A stretch of DNA of 26,598 nt from Bacteroidales bacterium (GCA_003451785.1 DMJL01000235.1:1-26598); one strand, 5' to 3'. Counted from the stretch's first letter, positions 1 to 8,315 are shown. The notes: generated by a model not told the origin, from the letters alone. A program made the numbers and translations.

Positions 1-699
1 TCGTGCAGCACTTGTAGTGGCACAGGTGCACGAAATGCCGGTGCATACCATACCTGTTCTACTTGCAACGGAAAAGGTAGAGTTACCCAGTTTACCAATA
101 CTTTTCTGGGCAGGATGCAAACCACCAATACTTGTCCATCGTGTGGAGGTGAAGGAAAGATTATTACAGAAAAATGCACTTCGTGCTTTGGCAATGGTAT
201 TGTGAAAGAGGATGAAGTGATATTGATAAATATTCCGGCCGGTGTAGCCGAAGGAATGCAACTCTCCTTGCACGGCAAAGGCAATGCAGCTGCAAGAGGC
301 GGCATCCCAGGCGATTTAATTGTGGTAATTGAAGAAGTACCTCACGAAAAACTGATAAGGGACGGCAACAATCTGCTATACGACCACTACATCACATTCA
401 CACAAGCTGCCATCGGAGATACCATTGAGATACCTACATTGGAAGGAAAGGCACGCATAAAAATTGAACCAGGAACGCAAGGTGGCAGAGTACTTAGACT
501 CAAAGGAAAAGGACTACCATCGGTTAACGAATATGGCAGGGGAGATTTGTTGGTAAACATCAATGTTTGGACTCCGCAAATACTCTCCAAAGAAGAACGA
601 CAGATATTAGAAAAGTTGGGAATGTCAGAAAATTTCCAGCCCCAACCCAAAAAGGGTGACAAAAGCTTCTTCGAGAGAATGAAAGAGGTTTTTAATTAG
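1..699 (+). CDS. dnaJ: Chaperone protein DnaJ (C-terminal part, 5' end outside window)
   Basis: Frame 1 is open from the first base, so the gene enters from the left; 232 residues are present and the J domain is missing. DnaJ is the cytoplasmic Hsp40 co-chaperone that delivers unfolded clients to DnaK and stimulates its ATPase. All four zinc-finger repeats are visible in the first 70 or so residues: CSTCSGTG, CSTCNGKG, CPSCGGEG and CTSCFGNG, which together bind two zinc ions. After them comes the beta-rich client-binding C-terminal domain, including the usual IPAGV and GDLIV segments, and a short basic tail ending FFERMKEVFN. No grpE or dnaK is in view; grpE often lies upstream of dnaJ in this phylum but that region is outside the window. 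Confidence 0.97.
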   Translation, partial: SCSTCSGTGARNAGAYHTCSTCNGKGRVTQFTNTFLGRMQTTNTCPSCGGEGKIITEKCTSCFGNGIVKEDEVILINIPAGVAEGMQLSLHGKGNAAARGGIPGDLIVVIEEVPHEKLIRDGNNLLYDHYITFTQAAIGDTIEIPTLEGKARIKIEPGTQGGRVLRLKGKGLPSVNEYGRGDLLVNINVWTPQILSKEERQILEKLGMSENFQPQPKKGDKSFFERMKEVFN

Positions 700-1047
700 G
701 CACATGTGCATAGATAAATCCTTTCCCAAAAAGTTAAGGGGTTCATAATCAGTTTTTTCTGTTTTGGATGTAGCTTTTAGGGTATTCATTTTGGAAAGAA
801 CCCAATGAAAGGTTGCATCCAGATTACACAAAGAAGTTTGGCAGAGCTACAATTCGATTGTCTATTCAGTGAGCTTGCGCGAATGGACTTTTCAAGAAAA
901 TCGTTTGTTTAAACGACTGATTTTCTGTGATTACCAAAAAAATAGCCGTAATATGGAAGCTACAAACTTCAATATTACGGCTTTATCCTTAGAGTACTGA
1001 TCTAACTTCGTATTACTGCCTGATTAGCGGGTGGGAGTGATTCCGAT
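700..1047. other. Intergenic region between convergent dnaJ and lipoprotein gene
   Basis: No gene is credible in these 348 bases. There is a terminator-like hairpin at 944-982 (listed separately). A weaker inverted repeat sits at 895-926, with 8-base arms AGAAAATC and GATTTTCT. I see nothing else. Confidence 0.6.
944..982. terminator. Bidirectional hairpin terminator between convergent genes
   Basis: Arms AGCCGTAATATGGAAG (944-959) and CTTCAATATTACGGCT (967-982) pair over 16 bases with one mismatch, around a 7-base loop. A run of seven A's (936-942) lies just to the left, which would read as a U-tract for the minus-strand lipoprotein transcript. The right side (TTATCCTT) is moderately T-rich for the dnaJ transcript. 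The position between the two convergent stop codons fits a shared terminator. Confidence 0.75.
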
Positions 1048-1521
1048 TTAGTTCTGAATAAGCGATTTAGGTAATTCCTGAGTCAGTAAAGCATCTACCT
1101 GCCTGTTTTCTTCTTCAATTTTAATCATCACTGGGTGAGTTAATTCCGACTGCCTTTCCCTTTGTAGAGTAATAGAGTACTCGGTGGGGACAAAGCGAAA
1201 AATAGCACCGGACAACGCGTCAATAGCCCAACCAAACATATTTCCCAGATTGAGAATACTTATCAAATTAAGCTCCCTTTCGAGAGAAAACCATCTGGTT
1301 TCATAACCTTCTAAAGTAATCCTAACATCTCTCTCGTTTATACTACGCCTAACTCTAACTTCGCAGGGAGTAGTACACCTTTCTATGCCATCAATAAAAA
1401 CTGTGGCACCCGAAGGCTCTGTATTAAATGATACACGATCGCTGGTGCCGGAAAAAATGGTGGCACAGCTGGAGAAAATTACCATAATGGCAATTAATGC
1501 AACTTTTGTGAAATTTTTCAT
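1048..1521 (-). CDS. PEGA-domain-like lipoprotein
   Basis: A 157-residue small envelope protein of unknown exact role. The reading frame extends upstream to 1587, but the ATG at 1521 puts a textbook lipoprotein signal at the N-terminus: MKNF, a hydrophobic stretch to residue 16, then lipobox FSSC with the acylated cysteine at residue 19. The preceding extra residues (KNKLKSRYIYPQ) would spoil that signal, so I chose 1521. After the cysteine comes ATIFSGTSD, common in this lipoprotein family. Then comes a PEGA-like segment at about residues 28-75 (NTEPSGATVFIDG, CTTPCEV, LEGYE). PEGA repeats are surface beta domains. A weakly hydrophobic GNMFGWAIDALSGAIF segment follows. It stands alone, convergent with dnaJ and divergent from the ABC pair, so context gives no function. 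Confidence 0.8.
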   Translation of the reverse strand: MKNFTKVALIAIMVIFSSCATIFSGTSDRVSFNTEPSGATVFIDGIERCTTPCEVRVRRSINERDVRITLEGYETRWFSLERELNLISILNLGNMFGWAIDALSGAIFRFVPTEYSITLQRERQSELTHPVMIKIEEENRQVDALLTQELPKSLIQN

Positions 1522-2023
1522 ACAGGTGGATTTAATTTGATTAAGAAATTGGGGATAAATATAACGAGATTTTAATTTGTTCTTCAAAACTTGCGAATTT
1601 TTTTTTGGAGTTCCTATGCTAATCCCATAAAATCTACTAACTGTCTATGAAAAATTAATTGAGAGCAATTGTAAACTACAAAATGGCAATGTGGGTAGTT
1701 CGTATTTCAACAATAATCAACTCTTGATTTCTCCGGTCGTTTTTACTGATAATTTTTTCCCTGCCCTAGATGGAATGGATTGTCTTTTTCAAGTGGGAAG
1801 AGTAACTTTAATTTCACAAATACAGTGTATAGGCAAAGTTGTGGAATCATGGTGCAATGCTGTAAAACTGTATTGGTTTGTTGCAACTGTTTTTGTATGT
1901 TCATTGAGTCCTCCAAAAAAATCCCACTGCAATGTAAAATTTCATCAAACAATAACCAGAAAAAGGTTTGCAATAGGTTTTATTGTAATTTTAACCTTCG
2001 TTTTTAAACCTTATTAAAAATAC
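1522..2023. other. Intergenic region with no recognisable gene
   Basis: About 500 bases separate the minus-strand lipoprotein gene from the plus-strand ABC transporter genes. Open frames here (for example 1691-2017 on +) have unusual amino-acid content, rich in Phe, Cys and Val with no recognisable motif, and do not look coding. The region should hold the divergent promoters for both neighbours. The nearest matches to the Bacteroidota -7 box upstream of 2024 are imperfect (TAGGTTTT at 1974, TAATTTTA nearby) with no good -33 element, so I do not assign a promoter. Confidence 0.5.
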
Positions 2024-3001
2024 ATGGATTTTCTATTCAAGGCAGAAGGTGTAAGCAAGTCCTACACGGGTCATAGAGCGTTGACCAATGTAAGTGTAAG
2101 TGTACCCAAGGGTAGCATTTTTGGTTTGCTTGGTCCTAATGGAGCAGGCAAGACTACCCTAATCCGAATCATCAACCAGATTATTGGTCCTGATGAAGGA
2201 GCTTTGTATTATGGCAATGAATTGCTCAGGCCGGAGCATGTGCACCGCATAGGTTATCTTCCCGAAGAAAGGGGGTTGTATAAAAAAATGCAAGTTGGCG
2301 AGCAGGCATTGTATCTTGCGCAATTGAAAGGTGTGCCGGCAGCAAAAGCAAAAAAAATGCTCAAGGAGTGGTTCGAGAAATTCGACCTTTTGCCCTGGTG
2401 GAACAAAAAGGTGGAAGAGCTATCGAAAGGCATGGCGCAAAAGGTTCAATTTATTGTTACCATATTGCACAATCCCGATTTGCTGATCTTCGATGAGCCC
2501 TTTAGTGGCTTCGATCCCATAAATGTAAACCTTTTAAAGCAGGAAATCCTCAATTTGCGCAATAACGGTGCTACCATAATCTTCTCCACACACAATATGG
2601 GTTCGGTAGAAGAGTTGTGCGATCATATAGCACTGATAAACAAGGCGGAAAAAATACTTGATGGTAATGTTAGGGATATTAAGAGAAACTATTCTACCAA
2701 TATTTACCAAGTTGAGCTATCGAATTTGCAGCAGCCTATCGAGCAATTGCACAGTACTCGATATGAGCTTCTCAAAGTTATACCCCATAACGGAATGGTT
2801 ACAGCCCGCATCAGGGCTATGAACAATACCGAGCCTAATGAGTTGCTCAAGACACTATTGCCTATTGCTCAAGTTAATACTTTTAGTGAGCTTGTACCCA
2901 GCATGAACGATATTTTTATAAAAACTGTTACAGGAAAATTTCCTCAAGAGGGTACTGATTATGAGCTTACGGCCCATGGCAATTCATATCTTTCCGAATA
3001 A
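2024..3001 (+). CDS. ABC transporter ATP-binding protein (NatA-like)
   Basis: A 325-residue cytoplasmic ATPase that powers the membrane partner encoded next. The nucleotide-binding motifs are in order and intact: Walker A GPNGAGKT (37-44), signature LSKGM (133-137), Walker B LLIFDEP (153-159) with catalytic Glu, D-loop SGFDP, and switch His190 in STHN. At the Q-loop the sequence is YLPEERGLY, with Glu where many ABC proteins have Gln; this is usual in the NatA/YhaQ branch of drug and sodium exporters. The last 100 or so residues form the extra C-terminal domain (DUF4162 type) of that branch. Only 15 bases separate it from the permease gene, so the two form an operon. Substrate cannot be told from sequence; sodium efflux is only the name-giving example. 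Confidence 0.93.
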   Translation: MDFLFKAEGVSKSYTGHRALTNVSVSVPKGSIFGLLGPNGAGKTTLIRIINQIIGPDEGALYYGNELLRPEHVHRIGYLPEERGLYKKMQVGEQALYLAQLKGVPAAKAKKMLKEWFEKFDLLPWWNKKVEELSKGMAQKVQFIVTILHNPDLLIFDEPFSGFDPINVNLLKQEILNLRNNGATIIFSTHNMGSVEELCDHIALINKAEKILDGNVRDIKRNYSTNIYQVELSNLQQPIEQLHSTRYELLKVIPHNGMVTARIRAMNNTEPNELLKTLLPIAQVNTFSELVPSMNDIFIKTVTGKFPQEGTDYELTAHGNSYLSE

Positions 3002-3016
3002 TAAAACAGCAACGAA

Positions 3017-4354
3017 ATGAATAAGATTTCCATCATTATAAAACGAGAATATCTGAGTCGCACCAAGAAAAAATCATTCATAGTGATGACCATTCTTGGA
3101 CCATTACTTATGGCTGCGCTTATGGTAGCACCGGCACTTATTGCCACATTGAGCGATACCGACTATAAGATTGCGATTGTTGACGATTCAAAGTTGTTTT
3201 ACACCGCATTTGAAAACACCAACCAATTTACTTTTTCTCCATTAGAAACCAGCATTGATAGTGCAAAACTTCTCCTTGAGGATAGGACATACGATGCCAT
3301 TTTGCATATTCCGGATATTGCATTTCAATCGCCTGCCAGTTTGCGAATTTTTTCGCAAAGGTCAGTAAATGTTGAGGCTAAGTCGCATGTGGAGACCATT
3401 TTGGAAAATGAATTTGAAGGATTGAAACTTACCGTAAAAGGTATTGACCCCCAAATTCTTATGGCTGTAGAAACCCCAATCAATATCAGTGCAATTCGCA
3501 TTGACGAAGCTGGCCAGCAGGCAGCCGATCATCCAGAAGTCCGCACAGGGTTAGGCTTTTTGGGCGGTTTTATGATTTATATGTTTATTTTTCTTTTTGG
3601 TTCTCAGGTTCTAAGAGGAGTACTTGAAGAGAAAACCAACCGCATTGTTGAAATTATCGTTTCCAGTGTTAAACCATTCCAGTTGATGATGGGCAAAATT
3701 CTTGGAGTAGGTTTGGTAGGGCTTACCCAGTTTGTAATTTGGGTGGTTTTTACGGGTATTCTTGTTTTTGCTGTGCGGTCGGCTTTTCCTGATGTGTTTG
3801 CTTTCACTCCGCCGCAAGAGGTTTATGCCCCTGGCGCAGAGTCTTTAAATCCCGAGTTGATGCAGGAGCGGCTTGATGCTGCTGCTGCCAACAATACTTT
3901 TGCAGGCGAAATCATGGAAGGTTTGGCTGCAATAAACTATCCGGTAGTTTTATTAGCATTTCTGTTTTATTTTCTTGGCGGATTTTTGCTCTATGCAGCT
4001 ATGTTTGCAGCCATTGGTTCTGCAGTGGACAACGAAGCCGATACCCAGCAATTTATGCTCCCTGTAACCATACCCCTGATATTTGGAATTGTAATGATGC
4101 AATCGGTTTTGCAAAACCCAGATGGGCCATTGGCTTTTTGGCTCTCCATCATACCCTTTACATCTCCAATCATTATGATGATTCGGATTCCTTTTGGTGT
4201 TCCTATGGTAGATGTTGCTCTTTCTGCCACATTGTTGATTTTGGGATTTATAGCTACTACTTGGTTGGCTGGAAAAATCTATCGTACCGGTATTCTAATG
4301 TATGGCAAGAAAATTGACTATGCAGAATTGTGGAAGTGGATAAGATACCGATAG
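3017..4354 (+). CDS. ABC-2 type transporter permease (NatB-like)
   Basis: A 445-residue inner-membrane protein that pairs with the upstream ATPase as an exporter. It starts with a basic cytoplasmic stretch and one membrane segment (about 21-45). A large extracytoplasmic domain (about 46-178) follows, then a membrane bundle with segments near 179-199, 226-253, 306-335, 348-364, 372-390 and 401-420. The conserved coupling motif EEKTNRIVEIIVSSVKP lies at 204-220, between the first two helices of the bundle, as in the NatB/YhaP family (ABC2_membrane_3). A polar loop rich in Ala, Pro and Glu at about 260-305 breaks the bundle and is probably extracytoplasmic. The long first soluble domain is normal for NatB. 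A palindromic hairpin 28 bases after the stop ends the two-gene unit. Confidence 0.9.
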   Translation: MNKISIIIKREYLSRTKKKSFIVMTILGPLLMAALMVAPALIATLSDTDYKIAIVDDSKLFYTAFENTNQFTFSPLETSIDSAKLLLEDRTYDAILHIPDIAFQSPASLRIFSQRSVNVEAKSHVETILENEFEGLKLTVKGIDPQILMAVETPINISAIRIDEAGQQAADHPEVRTGLGFLGGFMIYMFIFLFGSQVLRGVLEEKTNRIVEIIVSSVKPFQLMMGKILGVGLVGLTQFVIWVVFTGILVFAVRSAFPDVFAFTPPQEVYAPGAESLNPELMQERLDAAAANNTFAGEIMEGLAAINYPVVLLAFLFYFLGGFLLYAAMFAAIGSAVDNEADTQQFMLPVTIPLIFGIVMMQSVLQNPDGPLAFWLSIIPFTSPIIMMIRIPFGVPMVDVALSATLLILGFIATTWLAGKIYRTGILMYGKKIDYAELWKWIRYR

Positions 4355-4381
4355 GCGAATGCACTGTTCGAATATAAAAAA

Positions 4382-4411
4382 ACAAGGGCTTGGAAATTTC
4401 CAAGCCCTTGT
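4382..4411 (+). terminator. Perfect 30-base palindrome, likely terminator of the ABC operon
   Basis: The left half ACAAGGGCTTGGAAA (4382-4396) and right half TTTCCAAGCCCTTGT (4397-4411) are exact reverse complements. In RNA this gives a stem of about 12 pairs with an AAAUUU tip. A run of A's precedes it (4376-4382), but only AGTATT follows, so it has no proper U-tract in the forward direction. Its place 28 bases after the permease stop and before the next promoter supports a terminator role. Confidence 0.65.
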
Positions 4412-4539
4412 AGTATTACCAACTTTGCAACACAATAAAAGTTTGCTGGTAGGTAAATATTCGGCATGAGCATTTGCGACTATACAGCTTGATTTTATCC
4501 GTTTTTGCGCTAAAACATGTCTGCAAGTTTTTTAATAAT

Positions 4540-4547
4540 TAATTTTG
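4540..4547 (+). promoter_or_regulatory. Candidate -7 promoter box for the response regulator gene
   Basis: TAATTTTG matches the Bacteroidota consensus TAnnTTTG exactly and lies 21 bases before the ATG at 4569. A clear -33 TTTG is not seen at the usual distance; the nearest is TCTG at 4520-4523. If used, the transcript would have a very short leader, which also argues against any start codon upstream of 4569. Confidence 0.4.
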
Positions 4548-4568
4548 GCAATTCAAAAAACGAAAGCC

Positions 4569-5750
4569 ATGGCAAGGATACTTGTAATTGATGATGAGAG
4601 GAGTATTCGCAACACTCTAAAGGAAATTCTGGAGTATGAGAAGTTTGAAGTAGAAGTTGCTGAAGATGGCTTTGTAGCCTTAGAAAAATTGGAGACTACC
4701 AAGTTTGATTTAATATTGTGCGACATTAAAATGCCAAAGATGGATGGCATGGAGGTTTTGGGGAAAATTCATGAGAAGGATCCCGACGCTACAGTTGTGA
4801 TGATATCTGGGCATGGTTCGATAGAAACAGCAGTGGAAGCTATCAAAAAAGGTGCATACGATTTTATTTCCAAACCTTTGGATCTCAATCGGCTATTAAT
4901 AACAATCAGAAATGCCACCGACAAAACTCGGCTTGTTTCGGAAACCAAGGTACTAAAGAGAAAGGTAAGCAAAACCTACGACATGATTGGCGATTCTGAA
5001 GCTATGTTGCGCATCAAGGACCTTTTGAACCGAGTAGCACCTACCGATGCAAGGGTTTTTATCACAGGGCAAAACGGTACAGGTAAAGAGCTTGTGGCTC
5101 GTTGGCTTCACGAATTGAGCAATCGATCTAAGGGACCATTTGTGGAGGTTAATTGTGCCGCAATTCCATCAGAGCTTATTGAAAGCGAATTGTTTGGTCA
5201 CGAAAAAGGATCGTTTACTTCCGCCATTAAACAAAAGAAAGGAAACTTCGAAATGGCAACAGGCGGTACCCTTTTTCTTGATGAGATTGGCGATATGAGT
5301 TTAGCCGCGCAGGCCAAAGTACTTAGGGCGTTGCAAGAGAATAAAATAATGCGTGTAGGTGGCGAAAAGGATATTTCTGTAGATGTGAGGGTCGTGGCTG
5401 CCACCAATAAGAATATCCATCAGGAAATAGAGAAGGGAAATTTTCGTGAAGATTTGTACCATCGCCTAAGCGTAATACTCATACATGTGCCTTCGCTCAA
5501 CGAAAGACTCTCTGATATCCCCTTGTTGGCAAATCATTTTCTCAATCAAATTGTAGCCGAGCAAGCCATGCCTCCCAAGTTGTTTTTGGATAGTGCTTTG
5601 GACGAATTGAAAAAGATAAAGTGGACGGGAAACATCCGAGAGTTGCGCAATGTGGTAGAGCGGTTGGCAATACTTTGCGATAGAGAGATTGCAGCAATAG
5701 ATGTGCAAACCTACGCACAGCCATTTAGCTCGATAAAAAAACGGCTCTGA
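4569..5750 (+). CDS. NtrC-family sigma-54 response regulator lacking the C-terminal HTH domain
   Basis: 393 residues. Residues 1-120 are a receiver domain with acidic pair D8/D9, phospho-acceptor D52 (in LILCDIKMP), S80 and K102 (SKP). Residues about 138-370 are the sigma-54-interacting AAA+ domain: Walker A GQNGTGKE (167-174), loop GSFTSA (214-219, where the family norm is GAFTGA), Walker B TLFLDE (234-239), and arginines in FREDLYHRL (292-300). The protein stops 20-odd residues after the AAA+ lid, so there is no Fis-type DNA-binding helix-turn-helix. It would remodel sigma-54 RNA polymerase when phosphorylated, perhaps without site-specific DNA binding, as known for a few HTH-less members. 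ATG 4569 is chosen because it begins exactly with MARILVIDDE; a TTG at 4545 is in frame but overlaps the candidate promoter. No sensor kinase is adjacent. Confidence 0.92.
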   Translation: MARILVIDDERSIRNTLKEILEYEKFEVEVAEDGFVALEKLETTKFDLILCDIKMPKMDGMEVLGKIHEKDPDATVVMISGHGSIETAVEAIKKGAYDFISKPLDLNRLLITIRNATDKTRLVSETKVLKRKVSKTYDMIGDSEAMLRIKDLLNRVAPTDARVFITGQNGTGKELVARWLHELSNRSKGPFVEVNCAAIPSELIESELFGHEKGSFTSAIKQKKGNFEMATGGTLFLDEIGDMSLAAQAKVLRALQENKIMRVGGEKDISVDVRVVAATNKNIHQEIEKGNFREDLYHRLSVILIHVPSLNERLSDIPLLANHFLNQIVAEQAMPPKLFLDSALDELKKIKWTGNIRELRNVVERLAILCDREIAAIDVQTYAQPFSSIKKRL

Positions 5751-5955
5751 ATTTTGTTTTGAAGATATTTTTCGTGCTACCCAGTGGGGTATCAATGTTT
5801 TTGGTTAGATTGTGTGGAGAAGTCGCAACCAATGCATTTTGTGCTAATTATTGAAGTATTGCGCATAGCTTCATAACGCTTTAATAAGCATACCATCAAG
5901 TTTCAACCAATTTCCATTTATTGAACTTGCAATTTAGTAAAGTTTCGCTACACCA

Positions 5956-7851
5956 TTAGTTGAAAAACATCCACGAAACACCGAATTTGATAGCCATACC
6001 TGGCAGAGGGTAGAATGGAATGTGATACACAATGGGGGCATTTGGCAGAAGGGCACCCAAGTTTTGTGCTTTTAGAAAGAACCGGGTGCGCTGCACATCG
6101 AAAGTTGCAAAAGCATTGGCGAGAATGGTTTCACTTGCCATGAAGTGATCTTGGGCATAAAACTGCCTTATCATGGGCAAATATCCCATGGGTTGATAGG
6201 CTGTGTTGAAATGCACATCCAAACCCAAATTTAGGTGCATTGCTCTGTTGAAAAGCGGAAACGCAAAAAACACAGAGTGATAGCTAACCAACTCAGGAAA
6301 ATTCTCAAAAGGAGTATCGGATACCCGTTGAAAGAGTATTCGGTTGATGGTTCTTAATGGACCTAACCGCGATTGCACCGTCAGGTTGGCTTGCAATAGC
6401 CCCAAAGTATTAGTATTTTGAATCGGCAGCCCTTGCGGACCTAAAAACACCATATTGTTGAGCACAAAGTAATTTATTCCTGCACTGATCCAATCAGACT
6501 GCAGCACGGCTCCGGCGCGGGCAATGGTTTGTTTGGCAAAATTATTGTCCCACCTTACATAATTGCTCGAAAATCGAGAAAGAAAATATGGTGCCTGTCT
6601 ATTGTGCAAATCTGCAATAAACTGTAACCTGTATCGCTGTTCTGGTCTGCCCATTGCAACGGATGCACCCAACGAAAAATCGCCATCGTGGTAGCCACCC
6701 AAAGTGAGATTTGCAAATGCCTTGCCCGACAGAAACAGCGATTGGTCGGTCTCAATTTCGGCACCTTGCACCACTTGGTTGTATCTTCTTCGATCCCAAG
6801 TAATTTTGCGCGTAGCATCTGCACTCAGTGGTTGTTGGATGTCTATGAAGCTATGTTTGAGAAAAAGCTTTAAATTGAAGGGAAATCTCCCTCTTGCGGT
6901 TTGCAATGGGAAGTTTGACCACCCTATTCGATTTTCTAAGATGCTAATACGAGTAGAATCGAATGTGAAATTTGTATTAGCCGGTGGGGTAGCAAAAAAC
7001 GAAATAGGGCTCGCCGGATCGTTAAAAACCAATGCTTGCGAAATCCAAGAAAACTCATGGGTGAGTCTCCCCAAGTTGAGAAACCGTTGCGGAGCATCTT
7101 CGTTTGCTCTATTAATATAAAACCCTGTTTGGTAAAATTGGCGAAGATTTACTATGGTTTCGCGCGTTTGGGAAGTAGCAGATGGCATACGCACAATATC
7201 CATATTGGGATTGGCTTCAAAATCCAGACGGTTTTCTAATCCGCCGCTTTCTTGCAATCTATTGCGATTGCTAATGAAACTCCCAAGCACCTGATAGCGA
7301 TCCCCGGGTAAGCGGTAGTGAATAGTAAACTTCACATTGGTATGGTTAGATGCAATATGATTGAACGAACCGGGCGAACTTACTGCCTGATACTTGAATC
7401 CTCCAAAAAACCTCTCACTAAATTTTTGATTGTGATTTGCAAAAAACAGCTGTTCATTATCCGCACCTGTTACATAATACAATTCGCTGAAAACATGCCT
7501 AAGCTCATATAGCCTTATGCTGTCGGGAGTAAAATGCACTCCTCCAAATGCACTTGTGGTATGGGGTGTAAAGCGAATTCCGGAGTACGGTCTAAATTCT
7601 AACCAACGAACTGCATGACCCACATTGCCCCTATGGGCAAAAAAAGGATTATTTCGAAACGAGAAATCGTAGCGTTGAAACCCTATAATAGTAGTATCAA
7701 TGGGCTTGGGCAAGAACCCAAATGGATCTTCTAATTGGTCGGGTGTAAACCACCTCACATCGTTGGGGGCTAATAGTGCTATGGATGGCTGCTCCGCCTG
7801 TGTCCAATTTGGAAGGATTAATAAGAGCAGAAGGATGAAAAATAGTTGCAT
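5956..7851 (-). CDS. Putative outer-membrane porin (Bacteroidota Porin_10-type)
   Basis: 631 residues from the ATG at 7851; an upstream TTG at 7872 is in frame but would add residues before the signal peptide. The N-terminus MQLFFILLLLLILPNWTQA is a Sec signal peptide with cleavage probably after TQA. Next comes a segment typical of the Bacteroidota 'putative porin' family: DTTIIGFQRYDFSFRNNPFF followed by RGNVGHAVRWLEFRPYSG. The rest alternates polar and aromatic residues in amphipathic beta strands with Gly/Asn-rich turns, as expected for a large beta barrel. The C-terminus is aromatic (WMFFN). The likely role is a barrel in the outer membrane; substrate unknown. No TonB box, SusD partner or plug domain is visible, so it is not a SusC-type receptor. 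It converges on the response regulator and diverges from rpsL. Confidence 0.82.
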   Translation of the reverse strand: MQLFFILLLLLILPNWTQAEQPSIALLAPNDVRWFTPDQLEDPFGFLPKPIDTTIIGFQRYDFSFRNNPFFAHRGNVGHAVRWLEFRPYSGIRFTPHTTSAFGGVHFTPDSIRLYELRHVFSELYYVTGADNEQLFFANHNQKFSERFFGGFKYQAVSSPGSFNHIASNHTNVKFTIHYRLPGDRYQVLGSFISNRNRLQESGGLENRLDFEANPNMDIVRMPSATSQTRETIVNLRQFYQTGFYINRANEDAPQRFLNLGRLTHEFSWISQALVFNDPASPISFFATPPANTNFTFDSTRISILENRIGWSNFPLQTARGRFPFNLKLFLKHSFIDIQQPLSADATRKITWDRRRYNQVVQGAEIETDQSLFLSGKAFANLTLGGYHDGDFSLGASVAMGRPEQRYRLQFIADLHNRQAPYFLSRFSSNYVRWDNNFAKQTIARAGAVLQSDWISAGINYFVLNNMVFLGPQGLPIQNTNTLGLLQANLTVQSRLGPLRTINRILFQRVSDTPFENFPELVSYHSVFFAFPLFNRAMHLNLGLDVHFNTAYQPMGYLPMIRQFYAQDHFMASETILANAFATFDVQRTRFFLKAQNLGALLPNAPIVYHIPFYPLPGMAIKFGVSWMFFN

Positions 7852-7906
7852 GGCAAAATTTTGAAAACCCAAGTTTAGGAATTAGGTTGCCTGTTGTTTT
7901 GATTTG

Positions 7907-7914
7907 CAAAAGTA
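7907..7914 (-). promoter_or_regulatory. Candidate -7 promoter box for the porin gene
   Basis: The plus strand reads CAAAAGTA, so the minus strand has TACTTTTG, an exact match to TAnnTTTG. It lies about 55 bases upstream of the porin ATG at 7851. A minus-strand TTGA at 7937-7940, with a 22-base spacer, is a possible -33 element. Confidence 0.45.
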
Positions 7915-8157
7915 ATGAAAACCATCGCCCAATTTCTCAACAATGGATCACGAAGAAAAGATACCTAAGAGTAGAAGGTTGAGTTTACAATATTGTAGCC
8001 CTACCTTTTAATGATTGGGGAGTTGCATTGATGAAAAATGTTCAAAAAGATGCTGACAGAATGCGATTGAAATTCCATGCAACGACCTCCTAATAACTGG
8101 TTTTGGTGGAAGACTTTTTGCAAATAAAAAAAATCTCTAAATTTTGTTAAAGTTTAC

Positions 8158-8165
8158 TACCTTTG
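8158..8165 (+). promoter_or_regulatory. Candidate upstream promoter box (P1) of the ribosomal run
   Basis: TACCTTTG exactly fits the Bacteroidota -7 consensus. It lies 219 bases before the rpsL ATG. I do not see a clear -33 TTTG at the right spacing, so this is weaker than the box at 8308. Transcription from here would give a leader of about 210 bases. Confidence 0.4.
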
Positions 8166-8285
8166 TGCCCCCAAAGCAAAAGAAATATTTGGCTGAATCA
8201 CAATTCATTTGCTACGGCTTTGATTTCGCAATTAAGGGACAAAGCTGCATTTAGGGTAAAAGATTTTAATTTTTGAGAAACCAAC

Positions 8286-8315
8286 TTGGTTTTCAAAAAT
8301 AAACTTGTACCTTTG
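8286..8315 (+). promoter_or_regulatory. Candidate main promoter (P2) of the ribosomal run
   Basis: A -33-like TTGG (8286-8289) is followed after 18 bases by TACCTTTG (8308-8315), an exact TAnnTTTG -7 box. The sequence after it, CACTCCCC, resembles the one after the box at 8158. The rpsL ATG is 69 bases downstream, leaving a leader of about 60 bases. This is the strongest promoter-like signal in the window and stands before its longest operon. Confidence 0.6.

Noticed and set aside
1691..2017. Open frame of 108 codons upstream of the ABC genes
   Set aside because: No recognisable motif, odd composition, competing frames of similar length on both strands, and it ends just before the real start at 2024.
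4545..4568. TTG start 8 codons upstream for the response regulator
   Set aside because: It overlaps a promoter-like box, and the receiver domain begins exactly at the ATG at 4569.
5778..5791. Small hairpin TACCC/GGGTA after the response regulator stop
   Set aside because: Only five pairs and a 4-base loop; too weak to call a terminator without transcript ends.
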